From Bacteroidales bacterium 6E (lineage in GTDB: Bacteria; Bacteroidota; Bacteroidia; Bacteroidales; Prolixibacteraceae): a stretch of 64,000 nt of DNA. Positions within the stretch are counted from its first letter, which is position 1, and every line of letters begins with the position of its first letter. Below the pieces are notes generated by a model. That model did no database searches, was not told where the DNA came from, and was given only the letters and a program-made list of their open reading frames with translations. Of the stretch, positions 27,285 to 36,466 are shown piece after piece. Where the stretch lies: contig DF970666.1 in NCBI GenBank assembly GCA_001270045.2, positions 197,197 to 261,196 of the forward strand, in the 5' to 3' direction. The position numbers and the translations under genes are program-made.

Positions 27285-28060
27285 TTCCACAATCATACAT
27301 AACGGCATGGCAAAAGCAAGCGCCATGGCGAGAAAACTTTCAGGTAGAACAGGATTTGATCATCCAAAGATCGTTGATTGCATTATTCAGTGATGAATTC
27401 ATTAGGGATCGATTGGCATTCAGGGGAGGGACTGCCCTGCATAAGCTGTTTCTGGCCCCTGCTGCCAGATATTCAGAAGACATTGACCTGGTACAGTTGC
27501 ATGCTGAACCTTTCGGGTTAATGATTGACAAAATACGTGAACGGCTTGAATTTCTGGGTACCCCACGAATCAAACAAAAGCAACATAATAACACGATTGT
27601 GTATAGTTTCCAGTCCGAAGAAGATGTGATCATCAAGCTGAAAATTGAAATCAATACACGGGAACATTTTTCGGTTTATGGCATAAAAAGCGTTCCCTTA
27701 AAGTTGGATTCCGAATGGCATAAAGGAGAGGCAGTAGTTTCTTCATATGAATTGGAAGAATTATTGGCAACCAAGCTGAGGGCCTTATATCAGCGTAAGA
27801 AAGGGCGTGACCTGTTTGACCTTTGGTATGCCATGAAAAACACAATTGTAAATGTGGATAAGGTCATCGTGGCATTTAAATTCTATATGAAGGAGGAGGG
27901 AAACGAAGTGTCGCAAAAAGTTTTTGTCGAAAACCTGGAAAGGAAAATTGAAGATGCTGATTTCAGCAATGATATCAATCAGCTGCTTCGGCTTGGGATC
28001 CAATATGACATTCATGAAGCTTATGGTTTTGTGAAGGAGAATCTTTTAGAGAAGATATAA
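27281..28060 (+). CDS. AbiEii/AbiGii-type nucleotidyltransferase toxin
   Basis: The 259-residue protein is a DUF1814-type nucleotidyltransferase. FRGGTALHKLFLAPAARYSEDIDLVQL carries the GGT-LxK and SEDIDL motifs, with metal-binding Asp residues, at about residues 47-73. In characterised AbiEii/MenT-type toxins this fold transfers nucleotides to tRNA acceptor ends. Activity here is inferred. A conserved ELLATKLRALYQRKKGRDLFDLWYA stretch (about 152-180) also fits the family. It overlaps the antitoxin stop by four bases. F2 repeat DNA and tRNA-Pro lie downstream. Confidence 0.88.
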   Translation: MIPQSYITAWQKQAPWRENFQVEQDLIIQRSLIALFSDEFIRDRLAFRGGTALHKLFLAPAARYSEDIDLVQLHAEPFGLMIDKIRERLEFLGTPRIKQKQHNNTIVYSFQSEEDVIIKLKIEINTREHFSVYGIKSVPLKLDSEWHKGEAVVSSYELEELLATKLRALYQRKKGRDLFDLWYAMKNTIVNVDKVIVAFKFYMKEEGNEVSQKVFVENLERKIEDADFSNDINQLLRLGIQYDIHEAYGFVKENLLEKI

Positions 28061-28505
28061 ATATACATTCGCCTATTCGCTGTTTTTCACCATGGAAACA
28101 ACAGATGAACACAGAGGGATTATTCCCGGATAACCCAAACATCATGTAATTACACAGATTGGTTTTCTGGGTTGCCGCAGGCAACCCAGAAAACAAGGTG
28201 GGGTGGGGATGCACTGTTTTTACAATCATTCCACCCCGATGGGGTTTTTTATAATTTTCATTGGGTTTTTTAAAGAATCATTCCTCCCGCTCACTAACGC
28301 ATCCGGGATCGAAAACGAACCCATATATTTGTGCCATATGGCTTTACCAACGGGATTATAACCATTTTCCCATTGGAAAATGAATTGTAAGGAAAGGGCA
28401 TGCCCTTTCCGCCCTTTGCGAAAATCCAAAATGTGGAATTTTAAAATTTCCAAATGAAATCCCTTGCCTGGATTTGCCTTACGGCGAATCCTTGGGGGGT
28501 GTGTT
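28061..28505. repeat. F2 mosaic repeat in long gap before tRNA-Pro
   Basis: F2-type sequence (28088-28260) includes GATGAACACAGAGGGATTAT, a perfect hairpin, the GGTGGGGTGGGGATGCAC segment and CCACCCCGATGGGG. The remaining part, up to 28505, has short TTTCCCATTGGAAAA palindromes near 28368. Frames that appear open here have no family features and I do not call them genes. Confidence 0.65.
28162..28194. repeat. perfect 15-bp hairpin, loop GCA
   Basis: Same stem as 26115-26147 (GTTTTCTGGGTTGCC and complement) but with loop GCA instead of TGC. This looks like an inversion of the hairpin within an otherwise same-oriented repeat. Confidence 0.85.
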
Positions 28506-28721
<216 letters not shown>

Positions 28722-28904
28722 GTGTTTTCTGGTATTCCGCCACCGGAATTTCTCCCGGCTTTGGTGGTGCAAAAGTAGCATTTGAAATGATTCCGCCAAA
28801 ATATTTTTTCACCAACTTTCACCCTCCACGCTTCCATTGGTTTATTCTATTGAATGTTAGATATTATTGAATTTGTTTCATGCGTTTTATCCATGCAGGT
28901 TTCG

Positions 28905-28912
28905 TAAATTTG
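28905..28912 (+). promoter_or_regulatory. -7 element TAAATTTG before trxB
   Basis: A perfect TAnnTTTG match lies 26 bases before the trxB ATG. No good -33 TTTG lies at the usual distance, so the promoter is plausible rather than strong. Confidence 0.45.
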
Positions 28913-28938
28913 CGGCCAGAATTTAAAACCAAAAAGAT

Positions 28939-29934
28939 ATGTTTAAGTCATTACAGATTGAAGATAAACCGAACACCGCGCCCGTGGCAACCGAAGCCGA
29001 AAGGGTGAAGTGCCTGATCATCGGGTCGGGTCCTGCCGGTTATACCGCAGCCATCTATGCCGCCCGTGCCAACCTGAGTCCCGTAATGTACGAGGGCCTG
29101 CAGCCTGGTGGACAGCTGACCACCACTACCGAGGTCGAGAACTACCCTGGTTATCCTGAGGGGGTGACCGGTCCGGTGATGATGGATGATTTCAAGAAAC
29201 AGGCCGAGCGCTTCGGGACGGATGTCCGCTGGGGGCTGGCCACCAAGGTCGATTTCTCGGGTGACATCAAGAAGGTGTGGATCGATGATACCAAGCTGAT
29301 CGAGGCCGAAGCGGTGATTATCGCAACGGGTGCCACCGCCAAGTACCTGGGTCTCGAGGATGAGGCCAAATATGCCGGTGGCGGGGTGTCGGCCTGCGCT
29401 ACCTGCGACGGTTTCTTCTACCGCGGTAAGGATGTGGCCGTGGTGGGTGGTGGCGATACCGCCGCCGAAGAGGCCATGTACCTGGCCGGACTCTGCAACA
29501 AGGTGTACCTGATCGTCCGCCGCGATGAGCTGCGGGCCTCGAAGGTGATGGCCGACCGTGTCATGAAGACCCCGAACATCGAGGTGCTCTGGAAACACCA
29601 GACCAAAGGGTTGTTTGGCGACGGTGTGGTGCAGGGTGCCACCCTGGTGAAGAACAAGGGCGAAGCCAACGAGGAAGAGGTGAAGATCAAGATCGACGGT
29701 TTCTTCCTGGCCATTGGCCACAAACCGAATTCTGACATCTTTGCCGAGTATCTGGATCTCGATAACGTGGGATACATCAAGACGGTTCCGGGTACTTCGA
29801 AGACGAAGGTTCCCGGTGTGTTCGCCTGCGGCGACGTCCAGGATCCCATCTACCGCCAGGCGGTTACCGCGGCCGGTTCGGGTTGTATGGCAGCCATTGA
29901 TGCCGAGCGCTATCTATCAGAGAAACATAATTAA
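28939..29934 (+). CDS. trxB: thioredoxin-disulfide reductase
   Basis: The 331-residue flavoenzyme uses NADPH and FAD to reduce thioredoxin. It has the FAD-binding GSGPAGYTAAIYAARA near residue 29, the redox-active CATC at 153-156, and the NADPH-binding GGGDTAAEEAMYLA after it. The C-terminal FAD motif is GVFACGDVQDPIYRQ. A 25-residue N-terminal extension precedes the usual start region. A second reductase-like gene lies at 39862-40797. It is a single gene with its own promoter and a strong terminator. Confidence 0.92.
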   Translation: MFKSLQIEDKPNTAPVATEAERVKCLIIGSGPAGYTAAIYAARANLSPVMYEGLQPGGQLTTTTEVENYPGYPEGVTGPVMMDDFKKQAERFGTDVRWGLATKVDFSGDIKKVWIDDTKLIEAEAVIIATGATAKYLGLEDEAKYAGGGVSACATCDGFFYRGKDVAVVGGGDTAAEEAMYLAGLCNKVYLIVRRDELRASKVMADRVMKTPNIEVLWKHQTKGLFGDGVVQGATLVKNKGEANEEEVKIKIDGFFLAIGHKPNSDIFAEYLDLDNVGYIKTVPGTSKTKVPGVFACGDVQDPIYRQAVTAAGSGCMAAIDAERYLSEKHN

Positions 29935-29960
29935 AAAAGGCCCTTACGGGCCTTTTTTTT
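29933..29960 (+). terminator. bidirectional terminator between trxB and PLP enzyme
   Basis: AAAAAAGGCCC pairs with GGGCCTTTTTT around TTAC, with T-tracts on both strands. It can end transcription of both converging genes. Confidence 0.85.
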
Positions 29961-29998
29961 TATCTTTATTTGAAAGTGCTCGAAGAGCACTTTCACAA

Positions 29999-31258
29999 TT
30001 ATAACTGATCTACTTCGACTTTCGCCATCTCGTCGGTGTTGTAAACACCGGCTTCGAGCTTCTTCTTGATCTCCTTGAAGGCGTCGATGGTGTATTTCAC
30101 GTCGTCGAGGGTGTGGACTGCCGTTGGGATGATCCTGATGATCAGTTCGCCTTTCGGAATGACGGGATATACCACGATCGAGCAGAAGACATTGTAATTT
30201 TCCCTCAGGTCGCGGATCATGTTGGTTCCTTCCACTGGACCACCCTTCAGGTATACCGGAGTGACAGGTGAGTTGGTACGTCCGAGGTCGAAACCGGCCT
30301 CTTTCAGTCCGCCCTGAATGGCATGCACGACATCCCACAACTTGGTGCGGAGTTCGGGCTGGGTCCTGATGAGTTCGAGACGTTTCAGCGCGCCGATAAC
30401 CATGGTCATGGGCAGCGACTTGGCAAAGGTCTGCGAACGCATGTTATAACGAAGGATGTTCACGATATGGTTCGGTCCGGCGACAAACGCACCGATTCCG
30501 GCCATCGACTTGGCAAAGGTCCCGAAGAGCAGGTCGACCTCTTCGGTCACCCCGAAATGCTCGGGAGCACCGGCACCGGTGGCACCCATGGTTCCGAACC
30601 CGTGGGCATCGTCGACCAGCAGGCGGAAGCTGTATTCTTTCTTGAGGGCAGCGATTTCGTCGAGCTTGCCGAGGTCACCGGCCATGCCGAACACCCCTTC
30701 GGTGATCACCAATACCCCGCCGTTTTGCTTGTCGGCCAGCTTGGTGGCATGGTCGAGCTGCTTGCGCAGGCTATCGATGTTATTGTGCTGGAAGACAAAG
30801 CGCTTGCCCATGTGGAGGCGAACGCCGTCGAGGATGCAGGCGTGCGATTCGGAATCATACACGATCACGTCGTTACGTCCGCATACGGTATCGATGATGG
30901 AAACCATTCCCTGGTAGCCGTAGTTGAGCAGGAAGGCATCTTCCTTGCCCACGAAATCGGCCAGGTTCCGTTCCAGTTCTTCATGTTTGACGGTTTGTCC
31001 CGACATCATTCGGGCACCCATCGGGTATCCCATGCCGTACTGGGCAGCCGCTTCGGCATCGGCCTTCCTGACCTCAGGATGGTTGGCGAGTCCGAGATAA
31101 TTGTTGAGGCTCCAAACCAACATTCTCTTGCCCCTGAAATTCATGTAGGGACCAATTTCCCCCTCGAGCTTCGGAAACGCGAAATAGCCGTGGGCCATCT
31201 TCATGTAGCGGCCGATATCTCCGAGATTCCGCTCGAATTTGTCAAATATGTCTGCCAT
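29999..31258 (-). CDS. alpha-oxoamine synthase family PLP enzyme (KBL/BioF/SPT-like)
   Basis: The 419-residue enzyme belongs to the fold-type I group that condenses an amino acid with an acyl-CoA. Substrate loops are SLNNYLGLANHP and GARMMSGQT, the cofactor Asp/His set is LLVDDAHGFGTMG, and the Schiff-base Lys is in FGTFAKSMAGIG. The family includes glycine C-acetyltransferase, 8-amino-7-oxononanoate synthase and serine palmitoyltransferase. Bacteroidota make sphingolipids, so SPT is possible, but the neighbours do not decide between them. It is a single gene converging on trxB. Confidence 0.78.
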   Translation of the reverse strand: MADIFDKFERNLGDIGRYMKMAHGYFAFPKLEGEIGPYMNFRGKRMLVWSLNNYLGLANHPEVRKADAEAAAQYGMGYPMGARMMSGQTVKHEELERNLADFVGKEDAFLLNYGYQGMVSIIDTVCGRNDVIVYDSESHACILDGVRLHMGKRFVFQHNNIDSLRKQLDHATKLADKQNGGVLVITEGVFGMAGDLGKLDEIAALKKEYSFRLLVDDAHGFGTMGATGAGAPEHFGVTEEVDLLFGTFAKSMAGIGAFVAGPNHIVNILRYNMRSQTFAKSLPMTMVIGALKRLELIRTQPELRTKLWDVVHAIQGGLKEAGFDLGRTNSPVTPVYLKGGPVEGTNMIRDLRENYNVFCSIVVYPVIPKGELIIRIIPTAVHTLDDVKYTIDAFKEIKKKLEAGVYNTDEMAKVEVDQL

Positions 31259-31395
31259 AACTTGTTGTTTTGATATTTAAAACGTGCAAATGTAAACTTT
31301 TTTGGATTGATGGGGAAGGATGTTAAAAATTGATAACGAATTGTTATATGAAAACAAATTGGTTTTTCGGGCGTTAATCATATTCGCAAAAACTA

Positions 31396-31403
31396 TATCT
31401 TTG
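31396..31403 (+). promoter_or_regulatory. -7 element TATCTTTG before bamD
   Basis: The element lies only four bases before the first possible ATG at 31408. Transcription would start near or after that codon, so translation may begin at the in-frame ATG at 31414 or 31420. Confidence 0.5.
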
Positions 31404-31407
31404 CGCG

Positions 31408-32235
31408 ATGTTTATGAAAATGAGAAATATCGGTTTTGTGCTCCTGCTGGCGTCGGTTTTGCTGGCGTCGTGCGGCGATTACAACAAGGTGCTGAAGAGT
31501 TCCGACTACGAATTCAAGTTCAAGAAGGCCATTGAATATTACGAGGCCGGGGAATTCGTACGGTCGGGGACCCTCTTTCAGGAACTCATCAACATATATC
31601 GCGGTACGAGCCGTGCCGACCAGATTTACTTCTATTATGCCAAAAGCATGATGGGGCAGAGCGATTACCTGATGGCCAACCAGTATTTCAGGACTTTGCT
31701 GCGCGAACACCCGACAAGCCAGTTTGCCGAGGAGGCGCAGTTTATGGTCGGTTATGCCGCTTACCTGCAGTCGCCCAAGGTGCGACTCGACCAGGAGGTG
31801 ACCGTGAATGCCATTGATGCGCTACAGCTCTACATCAACCTCTATCCTTTCAGCGAAAGGGTTGACGAGGCCAACCGCCTGATAGACGAGCTTCGCGACA
31901 AGCTGGTCGAGAAATCTTACCTGAATGCCCGCCTTTACTACGATTTCGACAACTACAAGGCTGCCGTGGTGTCGTTGGAGAATGCCCTGAAGGAGTATCC
32001 CGACACTCGTTTTCGTGAGGAGCTGATGTACATGCTGGTGAAATCGCGCTACCTGCTGGCGGTGAACAGTGTCGAAGACAAGAAGGAACTCCGTTTGTCG
32101 AGTGCGCTGGATGAATATTTTGCGTTCGTCGACGAATTTCCGGAAACGAAATACAGAAGGGAAGTCGACAGGTACTACGAAACCCTGGCGAAACTCCTTA
32201 ATTACAATGAAGATCAAATTATTAGCAATCAATAA
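31408..32235 (+). CDS. bamD: outer-membrane assembly lipoprotein BamD
   Basis: The protein is a TPR-rich lipoprotein of the BAM complex, which inserts beta-barrels into the outer membrane. The signal peptide ends in a lipobox (LLASCG), so Cys would be lipidated. TPR-like repeats cover most of the mature part (KKAIEYYEAGEFVRSGTLFQEL, YAKSMMGQSDYLMANQYF and others). About 275 residues is normal. Because the promoter lies so close, the true start may be the third or fifth codon (also Met). It heads the operon bamD-rpoZ-coaBC-DUF4835-recN, a conserved order in Bacteroidota. Confidence 0.88.
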   Translation: MFMKMRNIGFVLLLASVLLASCGDYNKVLKSSDYEFKFKKAIEYYEAGEFVRSGTLFQELINIYRGTSRADQIYFYYAKSMMGQSDYLMANQYFRTLLREHPTSQFAEEAQFMVGYAAYLQSPKVRLDQEVTVNAIDALQLYINLYPFSERVDEANRLIDELRDKLVEKSYLNARLYYDFDNYKAAVVSLENALKEYPDTRFREELMYMLVKSRYLLAVNSVEDKKELRLSSALDEYFAFVDEFPETKYRREVDRYYETLAKLLNYNEDQIISNQ

Positions 32236-32240
32236 GGAAT

Positions 32241-32576
32241 ATGGATTATAAAAAGACAAAGGCTGCTTTGAGTACCATTCCGCGTGACCTCGACATTCTG
32301 GAAAGGGAAACCGGAAATGTATACGAAACCGTGATGGTGATGGCCAAAAGGGCCAACCAGATCTCTTCCGAGCTGAAGGAAGAGCTGAACCAGAAGCTCC
32401 AGGAATTTGCCTCGTTTACCGACAACCTCGAGGAGGTTTTCGAGAACCGCGAGCAGATTGAGATTTCAAAATTTTATGAAAGATTGCCGAAACCCTCACT
32501 GATCGCTTTCGAAGAGTGGAAAGACGGTGAAATCTACCACCGTAATCCCGCCCGCGAAAACCGCAAGAGGATCTGA
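32241..32576 (+). CDS. rpoZ: RNA polymerase omega subunit, Bacteroidota type
   Basis: The 111-residue protein matches Bacteroidota omega. GNVYETVMVMAKRANQISSELKEEL corresponds to the conserved Rpb6/omega core that clamps the beta-prime C-terminus, followed by the lineage-typical ENREQIEISKFYERLPKPS. Omega helps assemble and stabilise RNA polymerase. Its start lies five bases after the bamD stop, so it is co-transcribed. Confidence 0.85.
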   Translation: MDYKKTKAALSTIPRDLDILERETGNVYETVMVMAKRANQISSELKEELNQKLQEFASFTDNLEEVFENREQIEISKFYERLPKPSLIAFEEWKDGEIYHRNPARENRKRI

Positions 32577-32587
32577 ACCCACGGCCT

Positions 32588-33793
32588 ATGAGGCTCGAAG
32601 GTAAAAAAATAATATTGGGAATAACCGGAAGTATAGCTGCCTACAAGGCGGCTATACTTTTGCGTTTATTGACGCGCGAGGGTGCCGACGTGCGTGTGGT
32701 GATGACACCGGCCGCGAAGGAGTTCATCACCCCGGTTACCATGTCGGCATTGTCGGGCCACCCTGTGGTGTCGGAATTCTTTGCGAGCAACGACGGCACC
32801 TGGCATAGCCATGTCGACCTGGGCCTCTGGGCCGACGCCATGGTCATTGCCCCTTTGACGGCTGCCACGATGGGCAAAATGGCCCATGGAATCGCCGACA
32901 ACATGCTGGTTACCACCTATCTTTCGGCAAGGTGTCCGGTTTTCGTGGCTCCTGCCATGGACCTCGATATGTTCGGGCATCCCTCGACGCAACAGAACCT
33001 CGACATCCTGAAATCGTACGGCAACATCGTCATCGAACCCGGTGAGGGTGCCCTGGCAAGCGGACTGCATGGCAAGGGACGGATGGAAGAGCCGGAACGG
33101 ATCGTTGAGCTGCTCATCGCGTCGATCGGTTCAAAAAAAAAACTGCTGAATAAGACCTTTCTGGTCACTGCGGGGCCGACCTTCGAGAAGATCGATCCCG
33201 TGCGTTTCATCGGAAATTACTCTTCAGGCAAGATGGGCTTTGCCATCGCTTCCGAACTGGCAGAACAGGGTGCCAGGGTAATCCTGGTGACCGGCCCGAC
33301 CCACTTGTCATTGTCGCACCCCATGGTGGAGACCATCCGTGTCGAATCGGCCGGGGAGATGCTCGAGGCTTGCGTCGAACATTTCGGAACCTGCGACGGT
33401 GCCGTAATGAGTGCTGCCGTGGCCGATTTCACGCCAGCCCATCCCGCTTCGCAAAAGACCAAGAGGGGCAGGGATAACTGGTCGCTCGAGCTCAAACCCA
33501 CCACCGATATTGCGGCTGCCCTTGGGGCTTCGAAACGGGAAGGCCAGGTGCTGGTCGGATTTGCCCTCGAGACCCATGATGAGCTTGCGAATGCCCGGAA
33601 GAAACTGGCCAAAAAGAACCTCGACCTGATCGTGCTCAACTCGCTGAACGATCCGGGGGCCGGCTTCGGGACCGATACGAACAAGGTAACCATCCTCGAC
33701 AGATACAATAATTCCGAAGAATTCGAGTTAAAAAGTAAGGCCTCGGTGGCGGCAGATATTGTTGAAAAAATCATTACTTTCACCGGAGCCTGA
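32588..33793 (+). CDS. coaBC: bifunctional phosphopantothenoylcysteine decarboxylase/synthetase
   Basis: This fusion carries out two steps of coenzyme A synthesis. The N-terminal CoaC flavoprotein domain (to about residue 180) has GITGSIAAYKA, the catalytic HVDLGLWAD His region and an APAMDLDMF stretch. The C-terminal CoaB domain couples cysteine to phosphopantothenate using CTP and carries TAGPTFEKIDPVRFIGNYSSGKMG. About 401 residues is typical. It follows rpoZ by eleven bases in the same operon. Confidence 0.92.
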   Translation: MRLEGKKIILGITGSIAAYKAAILLRLLTREGADVRVVMTPAAKEFITPVTMSALSGHPVVSEFFASNDGTWHSHVDLGLWADAMVIAPLTAATMGKMAHGIADNMLVTTYLSARCPVFVAPAMDLDMFGHPSTQQNLDILKSYGNIVIEPGEGALASGLHGKGRMEEPERIVELLIASIGSKKKLLNKTFLVTAGPTFEKIDPVRFIGNYSSGKMGFAIASELAEQGARVILVTGPTHLSLSHPMVETIRVESAGEMLEACVEHFGTCDGAVMSAAVADFTPAHPASQKTKRGRDNWSLELKPTTDIAAALGASKREGQVLVGFALETHDELANARKKLAKKNLDLIVLNSLNDPGAGFGTDTNKVTILDRYNNSEEFELKSKASVAADIVEKIITFTGA

Positions 33794-33830
33794 AAAGTAA
33801 ACAATTCAGAACCCACGGAGGAATTTAACG

Positions 33831-34739
33831 ATGAAACAGCTTCTTTTCCTGATCATTACCATATTGCTCTTTCCGGTAGCCACCATGGCGCAGGAGTTCA
33901 GGTGCAACATCAGCATCAGCCATGAGCGGATACAGGCGGCCAATCGGAACCTTTTCCGCACCATGCAGGCCGACCTGTACGAGTTCATGAACAACCGCCG
34001 GTGGACCGAGCATACCTATACCCAGAACGAACGGATCGAGTGCAATATTTTCATCCGGCTCGAGGAGCAGGTGTCGGTCGACGAGTTCAAGGGTAGCATC
34101 CAGATACAGGCCAAGCGTCCGGTTTACAACTCTTCATACGAAACCACCATCCTGAATATCAAGGATAATGATTTCCACTGCAAGTATGTTGAATTTCAAC
34201 CGATCGAGTTCAATGAGACCAACAACACCGATAACCTCACCAATATCATCGCTTACTATGCCTATGTGATCCTCGGTTTCGACTACGACACCTTTTCGCG
34301 TGAGGGGGGAACGCCCTATTTTGAGAAGGCACAGGCTATCGTGAACAACTCGCAGAACGCCCGCGAGAAGGGGTGGAAGGCTTTCGAAAGCGAACGCAAC
34401 CGGTACTGGCTGATGGAGAACCTCATGAACCGTTCCTATTCGTCGATGCGCGAAACCTATTATACCTATCACCGGCAGGGCCTCGACATGATGTCGGAGC
34501 GGACCGAAGAGGGCAGGGCAGCCATTGCCGAGTCGCTGAAGGGAGTGCAGACCGTCTTCCGCAGGCGTCCGTCGACCTACATCCTGCAGGTCTTTTTCGA
34601 CGCCAAGGCCGACGAGCTGGTCAACATCTTCTCGAAGTCGTACCCCGACGAGCGGAACCGTGTGATGGCCATCCTCAACGAGGTAGATCCCTCGAACGGC
34701 AGCAAATACAAGAAAATTACCGAATCAGAGAGCTTCTAA
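33831..34739 (+). CDS. DUF4835 family exported protein
   Basis: The 302-residue protein has a clear signal peptide (hydrophobic residues 3-15, cleavage after MAQ). Its body is typical of DUF4835, for example FRCNISISHERIQ at the start and FNETNNTDNLTNIIAYYAYVILGFDYDTFS in the middle. This Bacteroidota family usually lies between coaBC and recN, as here. Location suggests the periplasm or outer membrane. The function is unknown, although its conserved placement beside bamD suggests an envelope role. Confidence 0.82.
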   Translation: MKQLLFLIITILLFPVATMAQEFRCNISISHERIQAANRNLFRTMQADLYEFMNNRRWTEHTYTQNERIECNIFIRLEEQVSVDEFKGSIQIQAKRPVYNSSYETTILNIKDNDFHCKYVEFQPIEFNETNNTDNLTNIIAYYAYVILGFDYDTFSREGGTPYFEKAQAIVNNSQNAREKGWKAFESERNRYWLMENLMNRSYSSMRETYYTYHRQGLDMMSERTEEGRAAIAESLKGVQTVFRRRPSTYILQVFFDAKADELVNIFSKSYPDERNRVMAILNEVDPSNGSKYKKITESESF

Positions 34740-34750
34740 ACCACGGACCG

Positions 34751-36433
34751 ATGCTTTCCCGACTAACCATTTCCAACTATGCCCTCATTGATGAACTGAC
34801 CGTCGGCTTTGAGTCAGGACTGAACATCATCACGGGCGAAACCGGGGCTGGTAAGTCGATCATCCTGGGGGCGTTATCGCTGATCCTGGGTGCCCGTGCC
34901 GATACGGGGAGCCTTCGCCATCCCGACCGGAAATGCATTGTGGAAGGCGCCTTTAAGGTCGACGGCCTCCGGCTGGAATCCTTCTTCACCGAAAACGACC
35001 TCGATTACGATACCGTTACCATTGTAAGGCGCGAAATCCTGCCATCGGGCAAGTCGCGTGCCTTTATCAACGATACGCCTGTCAATCTGCCCCTGCTGAG
35101 GGAGTTGTCGCTGCGGCTCATCGACATCCATTCGCAACACCAGAACCTTGAACTTTCGGGACAGAAATTCCAGCTGCAGCTGGTCGACCTGGTCGCCGGG
35201 AGCGAGCCGCAACTGAATGGGTATCGTGCACTTTATGACGAAACCACCACGCTTGCACGGAAACTGGAAGAGTTGCGTGAAGCCGCAAGAACGGCCCGTG
35301 CTGAGCTTGATTACCATGAATTTCAGTATAACCAGCTCGAAGAGGCCCGTTTGAAGGCCGGTGAGCAGGAAGAGCTGGAGGAAGAGCGCGATCGGCTGTT
35401 GCATGCCGGCGAGATCAAGGAGGGATTTTCACAGGTGGCCGACCTTCTCGATGGCGACCATTTTCCAGTATTGCAGCAGGTAAAGGAATCGGTGCGGAAC
35501 CTCGACAAGATCAGGGGGTTCCTGAAGGAGGCCGCGGAGCTGCATGGACGGCTCGAAAGCACCTACCTCGAACTGAAAGACATTGCCGCCGAGGTGTCGC
35601 ACAATGCCGAAAACATTGAATTTCAGCCTGCACGTTTACAGGCGGTGAGCGATAGGCTCGACCTGGTCTATACCCTGCAGCAAAAGCACCAGGTGGCTAC
35701 GGTTGAAGAGCTGCTGGCATTGCAGGATGAGCTGGGAAGGAAAATTGCGGCAGTGACCGGACATGAAGAAGAGATTGCCCGTCTGGAGAAAGCCCATGCC
35801 GCAGCTTTGCAGTCGATGAAGGCAGAGGCCGATAAGCTCACCAAGCTCCGAAAGAGCGTCTTCCCCGAAATCGGGAAAAAGGTGGACGAAGTGCTGGTGC
35901 AACTGGGAATTCCCCATGCCGTGTTTAAGGTGGAACACCAAAGTGCTGCGAATTATGGCCCGACAGGCAACGACATGGTGCAATTTCACTTTTCGGCCAA
36001 CAAGAACGGCACCCCTGACGAGATTTCAAGAATTGCCTCCGGAGGGGAGATCTCGCGTGTAATGCTGGCACTCAAGACCTTGATCTCGGGATCGAGGATG
36101 CTGCCCACCATCATCTTCGACGAGATTGACACCGGCGTGTCGGGTGAGGTGGCCCTGAAAATGGGTACTATCCTGAAGAAACTCTCGGAAGGCATGCAGG
36201 TCATCAATATCACCCATTTGCCGCAGATAGCAGGCAAGGGCGACCACCACTACAAAGTATACAAACAGGAAACCGCCACCGCCTCGATCACCTCTATCAG
36301 GAAGCTCACCGCCGCTGAGCGTATCGAAGAACTCGCCGTCATGGTTGGTGGCGACAACCCTTCGGACATCGCCCGCAAAGCCGCCTTAGAGCTTTTGGAG
36401 GTGGCTTCGCCACCTCCAAAAGCAAATAAGTAA
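34751..36433 (+). CDS. recN: DNA repair ATPase RecN
   Basis: RecN is an SMC-like ATPase for double-strand-break repair. The start is placed at the ATG at 34751 (MLSRLTISNYALIDEL), giving 560 residues, the normal length. An upstream open extension only overlaps the DUF4835 gene and is not credible. Walker A is GETGAGKS near the N-terminus, a long coiled coil occupies the middle, and the C-terminal ATPase half has ASGGEISRVMLALK and IFDEIDTGVSGE. The last 13 or so codons (LLEVASPPPKANK) are encoded within a perfect hairpin, so the tail may have been altered by hairpin formation. Confidence 0.93.
   Translation: MLSRLTISNYALIDELTVGFESGLNIITGETGAGKSIILGALSLILGARADTGSLRHPDRKCIVEGAFKVDGLRLESFFTENDLDYDTVTIVRREILPSGKSRAFINDTPVNLPLLRELSLRLIDIHSQHQNLELSGQKFQLQLVDLVAGSEPQLNGYRALYDETTTLARKLEELREAARTARAELDYHEFQYNQLEEARLKAGEQEELEEERDRLLHAGEIKEGFSQVADLLDGDHFPVLQQVKESVRNLDKIRGFLKEAAELHGRLESTYLELKDIAAEVSHNAENIEFQPARLQAVSDRLDLVYTLQQKHQVATVEELLALQDELGRKIAAVTGHEEEIARLEKAHAAALQSMKAEADKLTKLRKSVFPEIGKKVDEVLVQLGIPHAVFKVEHQSAANYGPTGNDMVQFHFSANKNGTPDEISRIASGGEISRVMLALKTLISGSRMLPTIIFDEIDTGVSGEVALKMGTILKKLSEGMQVINITHLPQIAGKGDHHYKVYKQETATASITSIRKLTAAERIEELAVMVGGDNPSDIARKAALELLEVASPPPKANK
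36391..36423. repeat. perfect 15-bp hairpin, loop TTC, inside recN 3' end
   Basis: GCTTTTGGAGGTGGC pairs exactly with its complement around TTC and lies within the last codons of recN. It belongs to the GSC-NNN-GSC core family. Confidence 0.85.
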
Positions 36434-36466
36434 AACAGGTGGCCAACGGCCACCTGTTTTACTTAT
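36426..36466. terminator. perfect 19-bp hairpin, loop AAC, between recN and Crp gene
   Basis: ATAAGTAAAACAGGTGGCC pairs exactly with its complement. The stem contains the TAA stop of recN and, on the other strand, the TAA stop of the convergent regulator gene. It is likely a shared terminator and is three bases from another hairpin. Confidence 0.8.

Noticed and set aside
30323-31273. 316-codon plus-strand frame opposite the PLP enzyme
   Set aside because: His/Gly/Val-rich antisense shadow of a well-supported enzyme.
34373-34750. N-terminal extension of RecN by about 126 residues
   Set aside because: It overlaps the DUF4835 gene in another frame and is Arg/Gly-rich nonsense; RecN begins normally at 34751.
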